Shown here piece after piece: positions 1 through 7,588 of a stretch of 25,012 bases of DNA (position 1 is its first letter; each line of letters starts with the position of its first letter). A program made the position numbers and the translations under genes. Source of the DNA: an uncultured Solirubrobacter sp. (GTDB lineage Bacteria; Actinomycetota; Thermoleophilia; Solirubrobacterales; Solirubrobacteraceae); contig CALMNS010000723.1 of NCBI GenBank assembly GCA_937871635.1, forward strand, positions 1 through 25,012, in the 5' to 3' direction. The notes beneath the pieces were generated by a model, which was not told where the DNA came from, searched no databases, and saw nothing but the letters and a program-made list of their open reading frames with translations.

Positions 1-620
1 GCCTTGGCGTGGTCGGGGGTGGCGGACGCGCGGTCATCGCTGCCGCCAGCGAGCGCGGTGCGCGCGGCGGCGGCGGGGAGCCCGGTGCCGGCGCCGACGG
101 CGACCCTGATCTGCGGGTTGGTCCGGTCGGTGTCCGACCATGCCTTCGCCTCAGCCTGCGTCGTGAACGTTGTTGACCGCTCAACCTCTTCGAACTGATC
201 GCCGCCGAGCGCCTTCGTGACGACGAGGACGCGGCCGGCGCCGCCATCGACGGACAGCACCTCGATCCCGAGGTCGGTGTAGTCGGCGCCCGGCCCGGCG
301 GCGGTGATGTTCAGCGACGCGCCGCCCGCCCCCGCCAGCGCGAGACTCGCGAACGTCGCCGCGGGCCCGGTGTACCGGTTGAACACCACGCGGGAGCCGC
401 CAGCGCGGAAGTGTGCGCGGAGGTAGTCATGCGCGGACGAGTACGTCACTCGGCCGCCGAGGTAGGGGACGATGTCGCCCTCGCGGTTCAGGACCATCGG
501 CTTGTCGACGCGGCCCTTGCCGGCCAGACCGGCGAGATGCAGCGTGCCGGTGTCGGAGAGATCGACCGGACGGGTCGGCTCCTTCACCAGCTTGCGGGTG
601 GTTCCAGCCAGTAGCGGCAC
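1..620 (-). CDS. Phage tail sheath protein, 5' part (runs off left edge)
   Basis: This encodes the N-terminal 206 residues of a contractile tail sheath, the protein that polymerises around the tail tube and shortens at infection. I translated it from a GTG start at 618-620, preceded by AAGGAG six bases upstream, which overlaps the stop of the previous gene. The visible features are sheath-like: a GGSRVVFNRYTGPAA stretch (residues 74-88), then ASLALAGAGGASLNITAAGPGADYTDLGIEV (about 91-121, an alanine-rich strand plus the 'PGADY' motif), and a later GLPAAAARTALAGGSDD segment (about 180-196), which matches the 'LAGGxDG' region of sheath proteins. The C-terminal sheath domains are missing because of the window edge. 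The GTG start follows the 80-residue gene by three bases. It places the phage with contractile-tailed rather than siphovirus-type phages. Confidence 0.85.
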   Translation of the reverse strand, partial: MPLLAGTTRKLVKEPTRPVDLSDTGTLHLAGLAGKGRVDKPMVLNREGDIVPYLGGRVTYSSAHDYLRAHFRAGGSRVVFNRYTGPAATFASLALAGAGGASLNITAAGPGADYTDLGIEVLSVDGGAGRVLVVTKALGGDQFEEVERSTTFTTQAEAKAWSDTDRTNPQIRVAVGAGTGLPAAAARTALAGGSDDRASATPDHAK

Positions 621-623
621 GGT

Positions 624-866
624 CTACTCCTTCTTCTCGCGCCGCGGCGGACGCTTGTCGGACGAGGACGAGACGGGCGGATCCGAAGGCGGCTCAGGCT
701 CGGGCTGGGGGGTGACGTCGAGGAGGGCGCCCGTTTCGAGCAGGTCGCGGTCGCTCGCGGTGAGCTCGGGGCTCCCGTCGACGAGTTTGACCTCCTCGCC
801 GGGGGCGAGCATCACGTCAGCGACGGGGATCGGGCCCGTCGTGGCGTTCTTGATGTGCTGGATCAT
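624..866 (-). CDS. Small phage protein (80 aa), between tail-completion and sheath genes
   Basis: This ATG-started 80-residue protein overlaps the preceding tail-completion gene by 4 bases (ATGA at 863-866). Residues 1-50 look folded: MIQHIKNATTGPIPVADVMLAPGEEVKLVDGSPEL, followed by a helix rich in Asp and Leu. The last 30 residues are Pro/Glu/Ser/Lys-rich and end in PPRREKKE, so they are probably disordered. The N-terminal part resembles the short 'head fibre or tail-associated' proteins often found before sheath genes, but I cannot name a family. Coupling by overlap and position suggests a structural or assembly role at the head-tail junction; that is inference. Its terminal codons carry the ribosome binding site of the sheath gene. 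Confidence 0.7.
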   Translation of the reverse strand: MIQHIKNATTGPIPVADVMLAPGEEVKLVDGSPELTASDRDLLETGALLDVTPQPEPEPPSDPPVSSSSDKRPPRREKKE

Positions 867-1486
867 GGGGTCTCCGGGATGACGTCGAGGGTCGTGTCGG
901 TGATGAGGGTGTCGCCGGGCACGGGGTCGTACGGGTTGACGGGCGGCACGAGCGGTGGTGCGGTCCGGCCGGCGTCGCCGAGGATCGCGCCGACGGTGAA
1001 CGACTCCGCGAGCGCGACGATCCGGCGGTGCTGACGCTCGATCGTGTTGCGGTCGTAGTCGCCGGTGCTCCAGAGCACGTACCGGGCCGTCCCGTCGATG
1101 CTCTGGTGATCGAGCAGGCACGCACGATGCGCGGCGAGGAGCTCGTGGCATTCCTTCTCGGCGAGCCCGAGCGTCTCGCGCTCGTGGATGACCGTCAACG
1201 TGAGGGTCACGGTCCCCCACCAGTGGAACCGGTCGGCGTCGGTATCGACGTCGGTGAGCGACGCGACCTTGACGGCGACCATCGGCAGCCGGGTCTGCGG
1301 CTGGAGGTCGTCGACGGTGCCGACTTCCCACGTCCGGGCGACTGGGAGCGACCGCGACGGGAGCTGGTGGACGCGCTCGGCGTCGGACAGGTACGTCGTC
1401 TCCCACGCCTCGAGCAAGTCGACAGCGGCGCGCTCGAGCGTCCCCACGTGCCCGAGGGGACCACGGGTCCAGCGTGGCGTGCTCAT
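863..1486 (-). CDS. Phage tail completion / tail terminator-like protein
   Basis: The protein has 207 residues and an ATG start that overlaps the stop of the HK97 gp10-like gene (ATGA at 1483-1486). It lies exactly where tail-completion (tail terminator) proteins lie in head-tail modules: after the gp10-like gene and before the tail sheath. Visible features are an N-terminal helix with Trp and Tyr (residues 15-33), a basic segment (RVHQLPSRSLPVARTWEVG), a beta-rich middle (FHWWGTVTLTLTVIHERETLG) and a long helix that starts ECHELLAAHRACLL. The C-terminal 40 residues are Pro/Asp/Thr-rich. No catalytic motif is seen. The assignment rests mainly on position and size, with the fold unverified. 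Confidence 0.6.
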   Translation of the reverse strand: MSTPRWTRGPLGHVGTLERAAVDLLEAWETTYLSDAERVHQLPSRSLPVARTWEVGTVDDLQPQTRLPMVAVKVASLTDVDTDADRFHWWGTVTLTLTVIHERETLGLAEKECHELLAAHRACLLDHQSIDGTARYVLWSTGDYDRNTIERQHRRIVALAESFTVGAILGDAGRTAPPLVPPVNPYDPVPGDTLITDTTLDVIPETP

Positions 1487-1905
1487 CTTGCGAGGAGGTC
1501 GCGGCGGATCTGCTGGGCGACGAGAAGGCGCGTGGGCTTCCGGACTGAGATCACGGACCGTCCGCCGCGCTTCTTCTGGAACCGTGCGTAGAAGACGCTC
1601 GTGCCGTAGGTGGCCGTCTCGCCCTGCACGCGAACGATGCTCCCCGGCCCGCCCGGCTTGAGGCTCCGGAGCAGCTTGCCCTCGCCAATCAGCGGCGTCG
1701 CGGGCTGCCCCAGGCGACGCTTCTGGCGGAGCGTTGACGGTGCGAGCTTGCGACCGGCGCCGGCGCGGATCCGCGCGACGTTCGCCTCCGCGACGGTGTC
1801 GACCGCCTCCACGAGAATCTCACCCGGGTCACGGAGCCGCCGGCCAAGCCGGTCGAACGGGCGGGTCGCGGCCTCTAGGCCCTGGACCTCGACGCTCAGC
1901 CTCAC
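1483..1905 (-). CDS. HK97 gp10-like head-tail / tail assembly protein
   Basis: This is a 140-residue protein with a GTG start that overlaps the head-tail adaptor stop codon (GTGA at 1902-1905). It resembles the HK97 gp10 / phage virion morphogenesis family: an N-terminal beta strand (MRLSVEVQGLE), a helix that begins RPFDRLGRRLRDPGEILVEAVDTVAEANVARIRAG, a basic KLAPSTLRQKRRLG segment, then PLIGEGKLLRSLKPG and a C-terminal 'YGTSVFYARFQKKRGGRS' block. The 'L...TG.L..S' and 'Y..FHQ-like' motifs of the family have recognisable counterparts (IGEGKLLRSL and YARFQKK). Members of this family join the head to the tail. Family membership is judged by eye. Confidence 0.75.
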   Translation of the reverse strand: MRLSVEVQGLEAATRPFDRLGRRLRDPGEILVEAVDTVAEANVARIRAGAGRKLAPSTLRQKRRLGQPATPLIGEGKLLRSLKPGGPGSIVRVQGETATYGTSVFYARFQKKRGGRSVISVRKPTRLLVAQQIRRDLLAR

Positions 1906-2348
1906 GACATCCCCGCCCAGCCACGCTCAGCGCCACCGGGGAGCGTCCCTCCGCCCTGCTCCGCCTGCCCGTTGATGAGCGCGGCGAGCCCCGCAACGCC
2001 CTTCAGGTACAGGGCGACGTTCGAGCTCGTGGCGGACGCGGATCCGTCGGGGTCGTCGCGATAGGAGTCCTCAACGAGCGCGGCCGCCTGGTACTTCGCG
2101 ACGTGCTGCGCCCGCGCGTGATGCCCCGTCGGGATCTCGTCGACGCCGTAGGTGGCGAGCGCGAGCTCGAGATCATCCGCCGCGAACTGGCACAGCTCCT
2201 CGACCGCGGTGGCCGTCGGGAACGTGCCGGCGGTGAACGTGCCGGCGTAGCCGGTGCCGTCGATGCTGTTACCGGACCCGTCGGCGGTCATGGTGTAGAG
2301 AAGAGCACCGACCTGGTTGACGGTCGGGACGATGGCTGGAACAGCGAT
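1902..2348 (-). CDS. Head-tail connector/adaptor protein, probable non-ATG (ATC) start
   Basis: The first ATG in this frame is at 2289-2291 and has no ribosome binding site. Upstream, the frame stays open and reads IAVPAIVPTVNQVGALLYT before the ATG, which looks like normal protein. A purine-rich GAAAGGGGG (complement of 2355-2363) sits six bases before an in-frame ATC at 2346-2348, so I place the start there. The product has 148 residues, or 129 from the ATG. The segment TATAVEELCQFAADDLELALATYGV is a helix typical of small head-tail adaptors. Position after the capsid genes and before the gp10-like gene supports a connector role. The C-terminus is Gly-rich. The start is uncertain; the frame and adaptor role are more secure. 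Confidence 0.6.
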   Translation of the reverse strand: MAVPAIVPTVNQVGALLYTMTADGSGNSIDGTGYAGTFTAGTFPTATAVEELCQFAADDLELALATYGVDEIPTGHHARAQHVAKYQAAALVEDSYRDDPDGSASATSSNVALYLKGVAGLAALINGQAEQGGGTLPGGAERGWAGMS

Positions 2349-2415
2349 GGCGAGCCCCCTTTCGTCGCGGAGATCAGGGGTTGGAGTGCCGCGCCCCGGT
2401 GCGACCGGGCGGGCG

Positions 2416-2431
2416 CCGCCCCCTCGGGCGG
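2416..2431 (-). promoter_or_regulatory. Intergenic hairpin between capsid-associated and adaptor genes
   Basis: The sequence is a perfect inverted repeat, CCGCCC-CCTC-GGGCGG, with six-base arms and a 4-base loop. It lies in the roughly 100-base gap between the stop of the 99-residue gene (2448-2450) and the adaptor start. No T-tract follows on the minus strand, so it is not a classical terminator. It could reduce read-through after the highly translated capsid genes or stabilise mRNA. The function is a guess; the symmetry is plain. Confidence 0.35.
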
Positions 2432-2447
2432 ACGCGGCAGCGAGGTG

Positions 2448-2747
2448 CTAGGCGGTGTCGACGCCGCCCTTGACGCCCTTGACGTCGCCGATCTCGGCGG
2501 CGCGCTCGTCGACGGGGACGAGCTTGGAGTGCGGCTCGCCCGGCTTCGCGTCCGGGATGTGGACGGACACCAAGTGCGGCCCGGCGTTGATCCGGCCGGC
2601 GTAGTCGCCGCGCTTCGGGCCGGGCCCGAACGCGTCCTCAGGGCCGACGGGCTCGGACGGGTCGCCCGGGAGCATCGGGACACCAGCGTCGAGCATGTCG
2701 TCCTTCGTGGTGGGCGCCTCGACGGCGCCTGAGTTCTTCTCGGCCAT
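2448..2747 (-). CDS. Small phage protein (99 aa) downstream of capsid gene
   Basis: This ATG-started protein has an AAAGGA ribosome binding site eight bases upstream and follows the major capsid gene by 32 bases. It is Pro/Gly/Asp-rich with few hydrophobic residues: an N-terminal MAEKNSGAVEAPTTKDDML, a middle PKRGDYAGRINAGPHLVSVHIPDAKPGEPHSKLVPVDERAAEIGDVKG, and a stop at 2448-2450. No family could be named. Position directly after the capsid gene is where decoration proteins, head-tail joining proteins and small capsid-associated proteins occur. The stop codon and the adaptor frame are in the same reading frame, so nothing but this stop and about 33 codons separates them. Confidence 0.65.
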   Translation of the reverse strand: MAEKNSGAVEAPTTKDDMLDAGVPMLPGDPSEPVGPEDAFGPGPKRGDYAGRINAGPHLVSVHIPDAKPGEPHSKLVPVDERAAEIGDVKGVKGGVDTA

Positions 2748-2779
2748 GATCTGGTCCTTTCGGGTAGTAGTCGGGCGGG

Positions 2780-3718
2780 TTAGGAGGCGAGGACGCCGGT
2801 CAGGCGCGCGGCGGCCTTGCCGCCGAACACGCCGAGCCCGCAGAAGAACTCGAGCCGGGTCCGGTACGCCGGCTTGGTGTCGAGCTCGCCGAGGTCACGA
2901 ACGCTGATCCCGCCGTTCGTGAGACCGGAGACGGCCTGGTCGCCCTCGCCGCGGCCGAACTTCACCGCGTAGATGGACGACGCGATGCTCGAGGTCCCCT
3001 GCGTCTCGGTCTGCGGGATGATGAGCGTCCCGTCGGCCTTCGCGCCGATGTCGATGAACGGGATGCCCTGGTAGGACGGATCCTGCCGGGTCCCGACGGG
3101 CTCCGTCTGGATGTTGAGCCGCCGGAACGCGGACAGGAGCCGGGACCGGACCGCCGCGTTCATGTAGAGCGCGTCAGGCCCGCCGGCGACGGCCGCGATG
3201 AGCTCGTCGAGCTTGTCGAGGAACGCCTGCCGGGCCGCGTCGTCGGCGCCGAGGACAGGGAGTCCGTTCGTGCCGGCCGAGATGACCTGCCCGCCCGTCA
3301 GGCGCTTCTTGAGGCCGTCGAACGAGTTGGCGTCGACGGCGGTGTCGCCGTTGATGAACGAGTCCTGGAACTTGTAGGACGCCGCCTTGACCTTCCCGCG
3401 GGTCGCCTGCGCCCGGAGGTCCGCGAGGTTACCCTGGGTGCGAACGAGGAACGTGTCGACGTCGGCGTCACCACCGAGGATGACGATCTTCTCCGTCTTC
3501 GGGTTGACCGTGCCGGTGCTCTCCGCGTACGCGGCGTTCACGGCACGGAACTCGATGCCGGGAAGGGTGAGCTCCTCGTTGTAGGCGTAGGCGTTGCCCG
3601 CGATGTTCATCAGGGGCAGTCGGTCGAGGACCGGGGACTCCTGCACGAACGTCTCGACGACGCCGCGCTGCAGGACGGACTGGGTGAGCTTCGCGCTCTC
3701 CGTCAGGGTGTAGGCCAT
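2780..3718 (-). CDS. Phage major capsid protein
   Basis: The 312-residue protein follows the scaffold-like gene by 68 bases and has the strongest ribosome binding site in the prophage: AAGGAGGT ten bases before the ATG, as expected for the most abundant virion protein. It starts MAYTLTESAKLTQSVLQRGVVETFVQESPVLDRLPLMNIAGNAYAYNEELTLPGIEFRAVNAAYAESTGTVNP. The 'VL-LP--I-GNAY-Y' and 'LPGI-FRAVNAAYAESTG' stretches match a group of actinobacterial phage capsid proteins with the HK97 fold. There is no obvious N-terminal delta domain, in keeping with a separate scaffold gene (3787-4362). No separate protease gene is visible. The call is from sequence resemblance and gene order. Confidence 0.85.
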   Translation of the reverse strand: MAYTLTESAKLTQSVLQRGVVETFVQESPVLDRLPLMNIAGNAYAYNEELTLPGIEFRAVNAAYAESTGTVNPKTEKIVILGGDADVDTFLVRTQGNLADLRAQATRGKVKAASYKFQDSFINGDTAVDANSFDGLKKRLTGGQVISAGTNGLPVLGADDAARQAFLDKLDELIAAVAGGPDALYMNAAVRSRLLSAFRRLNIQTEPVGTRQDPSYQGIPFIDIGAKADGTLIIPQTETQGTSSIASSIYAVKFGRGEGDQAVSGLTNGGISVRDLGELDTKPAYRTRLEFFCGLGVFGGKAAARLTGVLAS

Positions 3719-3786
3719 GGCCGGGCGACCTCCTTAGAGGGTGGGTTGGGTGGGAAGGCGGCGGCCCGGCCAGGGACCGCCTGGTA

Positions 3787-4362
3787 CTACGTCTGGGCAG
3801 GCTCTGAGTAGGCCTGCTGCAGGGTTCCGTAGCCGGGCTCGGGGATCGCCCCGGTGCCGGTCACGTCGTCGTGCGTCCCATCGACGCGCTCGCCGTTGGC
3901 GAGAATCTTCTCGACGCCCTTCCGGGTCTCCGGCTCGGCCGGCTTGACCAGGTGGGTGTCGGAGCGTGCGAGCTCACGGACCGCGGCCTTCGCGGCGTCG
4001 GCGCCGTCGATGCCGGCGAGCACTTCCGGGTCGAGCAGCCGCGCCGCTTGCGTCGGGTTGTGGAACCCGGCGTCTCGGGCCGCTTCGATGACGGCAGCCG
4101 ACTTGCGGTCGGTCTCCATCGTCGTCTTGAGGGTGGCGTTCTCGGCCTTGAGCGCATCGCGCTCGGACGTGAGGCGCTCGACCTCGGTCTTGTCGCGCGC
4201 CTCAAGCTCGGCGACGCGCGCCTCGGCGGCCTCGCGAGCTTCCTTCTCGGCGTTCGCGCGGCGGCGCTCCTCGATCAGACGGGAGCGTGGGACGTCGGTG
4301 GAGCGGGTGCCGACGTCGTCGACATCGTCAGTCCGGTCGTTGCGGTCGTTCTCGTCGGCCAT
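3787..4362 (-). CDS. Putative capsid scaffolding protein
   Basis: The 191-residue product is highly charged. It begins with an acidic MADENDRNDRTDDVDDVG tail, then has a long predicted coiled coil (about residues 28-95: LIEERRRANAEKEAREAAEARVAELEARDKTEVERLTSERDALKAENATLKT), and ends in a short acidic/Pro-rich tail. This design and its position between portal and capsid genes are typical of head scaffolding proteins, which shape the procapsid and leave it. The start has a GAGAGGA ribosome binding site eight bases upstream. I see no Ser-His or similar protease motif, so it is not a protease fusion on present evidence. No separate protease is seen in this cassette, so the capsid may mature without one or by some other route. 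Confidence 0.65.
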   Translation of the reverse strand: MADENDRNDRTDDVDDVGTRSTDVPRSRLIEERRRANAEKEAREAAEARVAELEARDKTEVERLTSERDALKAENATLKTTMETDRKSAAVIEAARDAGFHNPTQAARLLDPEVLAGIDGADAAKAAVRELARSDTHLVKPAEPETRKGVEKILANGERVDGTHDDVTGTGAIPEPGYGTLQQAYSEPAQT

Positions 4363-4444
4363 GGCCGGGTCCTCTCACTACTGCCAGATGGGTTCAGCCG
4401 TTGGTTTCGCGGAGACGAGCCGCGCGAGGTCTGGCTTCCTCGGC

Positions 4445-4461
4445 CCCCGATGCGCTCGGGG
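4445..4461 (-). promoter_or_regulatory. Intergenic hairpin between portal and scaffold genes
   Basis: Read on the minus strand, the sequence CCCCGA-GCGCA-TCGGGG has perfect six-base arms and a 5-base loop. It is in the 107-base gap between the portal stop (4470-4472) and the scaffold ATG (4360-4362). No T-tract follows. It may tune the ratio of portal to scaffold and capsid transcripts by processing or pausing; that is inference. Confidence 0.35.
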
Positions 4462-4469
4462 TCAGCGAC

Positions 4470-5831
4470 CTACACCGCCGGAGGCGGAAGAACGGGCAGA
4501 TCAGGATCCGGCGGCGCCGGAAGCTCGGCCGGCGTGTCCCCCGTCGGGGCGGCGGACAGCATCGCGGAGTTGTTGATCGGGATCCGCAGCTCGGCGGCGT
4601 TGCCGCCCTTCGTCTGCAACCCGAACCGCCACCGCGCCTCGTCGGCCGTGACGATCCCCTCACGCACGAGCTCCGCCTGTGCCGTGGCCTCCTCAGCGGG
4701 GTCGCCCTTGAGGACCTGCGACAGATCGAACCGCACGAAGAGGTCGTCGTCCTGCCACGCCGGCTCTGGGTCGATGAGCTGCGCCTGCAGCGTCTCCTCG
4801 ATCAGCACCAGCCACGGCGGAAGGACGCTCTTGTACCGCTGCCGGTTGAGCTCCTCGACGTTGTTGTACGACCCCTTCCCGAGATCACCGATCAGCGGCG
4901 GCGGGACGTCGTAGACGAAGCAGCACTCCTCGCGATTCACGATCCGCTGCTCGAGCAGCTGCGCGTCCGCCGCGTTGAAGCTCATGGGGGTCCATGTCGC
5001 GCCGCCGGTGAGGAGCCCCATACGGAACGCCTCGTCGACGCCGCGGTGCATCGCTTCGATGTCAGCGCGCATCTCGGCGCGCTCCTCCTCCGTCGTCTGA
5101 ACATCAGGTGGGAGGGAGAGCACACCGGAGGGCCGCACGCCGTTCCGGAGTGAGGCGAGCTCGAACCGCCGCGCGGCGTCCTCGGACGCAACAACGACGC
5201 CGAGGGCCTGCAGCGGACTAACGCCGAGCGGCCCGGAAGGCGGCTGCCAGCAGGTGTGGATGACGGCGTCAGCCTCGAGTCGGCGCTGGGTGCCGTCCAA
5301 CTGCGTCGACGTCCAGAACTCGATCGGACCGCCGTTCCGGGCGTACGCGCCCATGTGCCGCCAGTCCAGACGCAGCAGCTCGGTCGGTGGCTCATCCGGC
5401 CCGTTGCCGTGGAACTTGCCGACCGCGGAGTTGCCGTGGATCAGCGTCGGCAACATCAGCGCCTGCTTCAGGTCGTGGCCGGTCGAACCGGGCGCCGGCT
5501 TGCGGAGCAGCCGCGCCAGCTCGTGCCGTAGCGGTAGCGCCTCGTGCTCACCATACGGGTCTCCCTGGTAGGCAATGAGCGGCAGGCGAGCGGTCTGCTT
5601 CGTCAGGGTGTTGATGAGCGCGAAGATCGTCGGCTGATGCGACGTGTAGATGTCCTCGTAGTGGATCGTCCGAGGCAGGCCGTCCTTGCCCTCGGCGAGC
5701 GGCACGCCCGTCGGCTGGGTGACAGCGCCCCAGATCGGGCCGAGGCCAACACGGGCGACGTCACGGCCAGCGGCGTCGATGATGGACCGGACAGCGCCGA
5801 TCGTGCGGAAGGTGTCACCAAGGAGGCTCAT
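4470..5831 (-). CDS. Phage portal protein (HK97-type)
   Basis: The 453-residue product is the size of HK97-family portals, which form the dodecameric ring through which DNA enters the head. Visible signs are an N-terminal helix region, SHQPTIFALINTLTKQTARLPLIAYQ (about residues 64-89, the conserved portal start of the wing), GVSPLQALGVVVASEDAARRFELASLRNG (about 203-231), an acidic stem helix with EERAEMRADIEAMHRGVDEAFR (about 247-268) and the 'VYDVPPPLIGDLGKGSYNNVEELNRQRYKSVLPPWLVLIEETL' block (about 305-350), which is the hallmark of the family. The C-terminus is Pro-rich. No ribosome binding site stands out before the ATG at 5829-5831, which lies 19 bases from the terminase stop; translation may depend on coupling. 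Confidence 0.9.
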   Translation of the reverse strand: MSLLGDTFRTIGAVRSIIDAAGRDVARVGLGPIWGAVTQPTGVPLAEGKDGLPRTIHYEDIYTSHQPTIFALINTLTKQTARLPLIAYQGDPYGEHEALPLRHELARLLRKPAPGSTGHDLKQALMLPTLIHGNSAVGKFHGNGPDEPPTELLRLDWRHMGAYARNGGPIEFWTSTQLDGTQRRLEADAVIHTCWQPPSGPLGVSPLQALGVVVASEDAARRFELASLRNGVRPSGVLSLPPDVQTTEEERAEMRADIEAMHRGVDEAFRMGLLTGGATWTPMSFNAADAQLLEQRIVNREECCFVYDVPPPLIGDLGKGSYNNVEELNRQRYKSVLPPWLVLIEETLQAQLIDPEPAWQDDDLFVRFDLSQVLKGDPAEEATAQAELVREGIVTADEARWRFGLQTKGGNAAELRIPINNSAMLSAAPTGDTPAELPAPPDPDLPVLPPPAV

Positions 5832-5850
5832 CTAGAGGAGGGGCGGGGCG

Positions 5851-7335
5851 CTAGGCCCAGACTTCAAGGCGCGGCTTGACACGGACCTTCTCGCGATACG
5901 AATCCGACCCCCACAACGCCAGCGTCACCGCCACCAACGGGCTGATGTCCACGCTCGACGCCTTCCGGGACCAGCCCCACGCCTCGCCGAGCGGACGCTT
6001 CCCCGCGCCCTTCAAGGCGTCGGTGACGTCGTGCGGGCCGCGATGCCGGACCGTTGCATGGTCTACCGCGTCGAAGATCACGCCGCACGCCTGGGCGTGC
6101 TCGTTCGCCGTTACCGGATCCGCCTCGACGCGGAGATCCTCAAGCGCGGTGATGATCGACGCCGCCGGACTCGACGGGTCATACCTGACCGGGCCGCAAC
6201 GATGCGCACTCGTGAGCTCCGCGAGCCGCTCGGGCAGCCATCGCGTCCCAAGCCGATGCTCGATCACCTCGACGTGCCGGAGCCCGTCCGAGCGGCGGCC
6301 GGCGACCGCGATCGCCGCGGACCCGCGATCCGGCGGGATGTCGTACGCGAACGTCACCGGATCCAACGGGGCGGAGGTCTCGTCATGGAGCGCCTTCCAC
6401 GCCTTGACGCTGATAACGGCGCCGTCCTCAAGGTCGAGCTTCGGCCAGTCGCCGATCCCGAGGCGCTCGACGGCGAACGTCCGGGCGTCGAGGGCTCGCT
6501 GCTCCGTCTCGACGTAGTCCGTCGTGATCCTGATCCCAAGGCCGGGGTTCGCTCGCGCCCACGCCTCCGCATCCGTTGCCAGATCCGCGCTCCGGTCCGG
6601 CGACTGCTCAAGCGACGGATCAGCGGTCCACTCCATCCACGCGAGACGCTGGTCGGTGCCAGCATGCCCACGGGCCCGGAGCCCGGCGAAGACACGGCCG
6701 TGCTCGTGGATCGTCTGATCGACGCTCGAGCCGGCGTAGAGGACCTGCGGGTTCGGCCGTGCCGACAAGGTCGGCAGGAGCGCACCATGGGCGCCGCCGG
6801 CGAGCTCCATCGCCTCGTCAAGGCCAAGGAAGTCACCGGTGAAGCCGCGGCCACCACCCTTCGTCCGGGTCCGGAACCGGATCCGCTGGCCCGACAGAAG
6901 CTCGATGCCCTCCTCACCATGCGACCGGGAGACGCGCTTGACCTCGCGACGCAGATCGTCGGAGTTCTCGATGAGCTCAAGGAGGCGCCGGAACGCCTCG
7001 AGCGACGTGTCGAACTGGTGAGCGGAGTGCGTGAGGAAACGCTCGCCGAGAAGGAACAGGCCCGCGAGCTCCCGAGCCTCGTAGATCGCGCCCTTGCCGT
7101 TCTGCCGGGACACCGCGAGCCCAAACTGGAACGCCGCCCACGACCCGTCGGCGCGCTCGCCGAGCATCACGTGCAAGACGTACTTCTGCCAGTCATCCAG
7201 GTGCAACCCAGCCGACGCGGCGAGCTCGACGGCCTCCGCCCCCGAGCTCGACTCGAACGCGGGGACGTGGCAGACGCTAGGCCGTTGCGCCCCCAGCAGC
7301 TCGGCGGGCGTTTCGGCGAGCAACGAGGTCGTCAA
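5851..7335 (-). CDS. Phage terminase large subunit (DNA packaging ATPase/nuclease)
   Basis: This 494-residue protein cuts concatemeric phage DNA and pumps it into the head. The ATPase domain has a phage-type Walker A, SRQNGKG (about residues 76-82), and a Walker B, FLGLDEA (about 169-175). The coupling segment LYAGSSVD follows at about 195-202, and the C-terminal nuclease half carries conserved acidic residues such as VTFAYDIPPDRGSAAI (about 330-345) and a late DVTDALKGAGKRPLGEAW. The start given is TTG at 7333-7335, within the small terminase gene, which the first 19 codons overlap. The upstream purine run AGAGAG is weak, and a GTG a few residues on could also serve. The ATPase motifs lie well inside in either case. 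Confidence 0.92.
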   Translation of the reverse strand: MTTSLLAETPAELLGAQRPSVCHVPAFESSSGAEAVELAASAGLHLDDWQKYVLHVMLGERADGSWAAFQFGLAVSRQNGKGAIYEARELAGLFLLGERFLTHSAHQFDTSLEAFRRLLELIENSDDLRREVKRVSRSHGEEGIELLSGQRIRFRTRTKGGGRGFTGDFLGLDEAMELAGGAHGALLPTLSARPNPQVLYAGSSVDQTIHEHGRVFAGLRARGHAGTDQRLAWMEWTADPSLEQSPDRSADLATDAEAWARANPGLGIRITTDYVETEQRALDARTFAVERLGIGDWPKLDLEDGAVISVKAWKALHDETSAPLDPVTFAYDIPPDRGSAAIAVAGRRSDGLRHVEVIEHRLGTRWLPERLAELTSAHRCGPVRYDPSSPAASIITALEDLRVEADPVTANEHAQACGVIFDAVDHATVRHRGPHDVTDALKGAGKRPLGEAWGWSRKASSVDISPLVAVTLALWGSDSYREKVRVKPRLEVWA

Positions 7336-7588
7336 GGCGGGAGTGCTCTCTCTCAGGGGGCATCAGGTCACGCAACTGCTCGAGCGCGTCAGCGAGCCGC
7401 CCGGCGCACATCGCCTTCGACGTCGCGCTGTTCCGCGGCTTGTCGAGCTCGTCCGCCAACGCACGCGCCGTCGCCGCCAGGCCCCCAGCCGCAAGCGCCG
7501 GATCTCGCGTCGCGATCACCGCAAGATCGGCGTCAACGCCCCTTCGGACCGGGCCGACGTCGCCCGGATACGGATCCGACTCGCTCAC
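7277..7588 (-). CDS. Putative phage terminase small subunit
   Basis: A 103-residue protein sits directly upstream of the large terminase and downstream of an HNH gene. I place the start at GTG 7586-7588, which overlaps the HNH stop by four bases (GTGA) and has a GAGG sequence upstream. A longer frame starting at 7642 would overlap the HNH gene by 58 bases and is less likely. The sequence has an ALAAGGLAATARALADELD helix, a central PRNSATSKAMCAGRLADALEQLRDLMPP and a basic tail DDLVARRNARRAAGG, which matches the pattern of small terminase-like proteins in actinobacterial phages. Small terminases bind DNA at the packaging site. The assignment depends mostly on position. Confidence 0.7.
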   Translation of the reverse strand: MSESDPYPGDVGPVRRGVDADLAVIATRDPALAAGGLAATARALADELDKPRNSATSKAMCAGRLADALEQLRDLMPPEREHSRLDDLVARRNARRAAGGATA

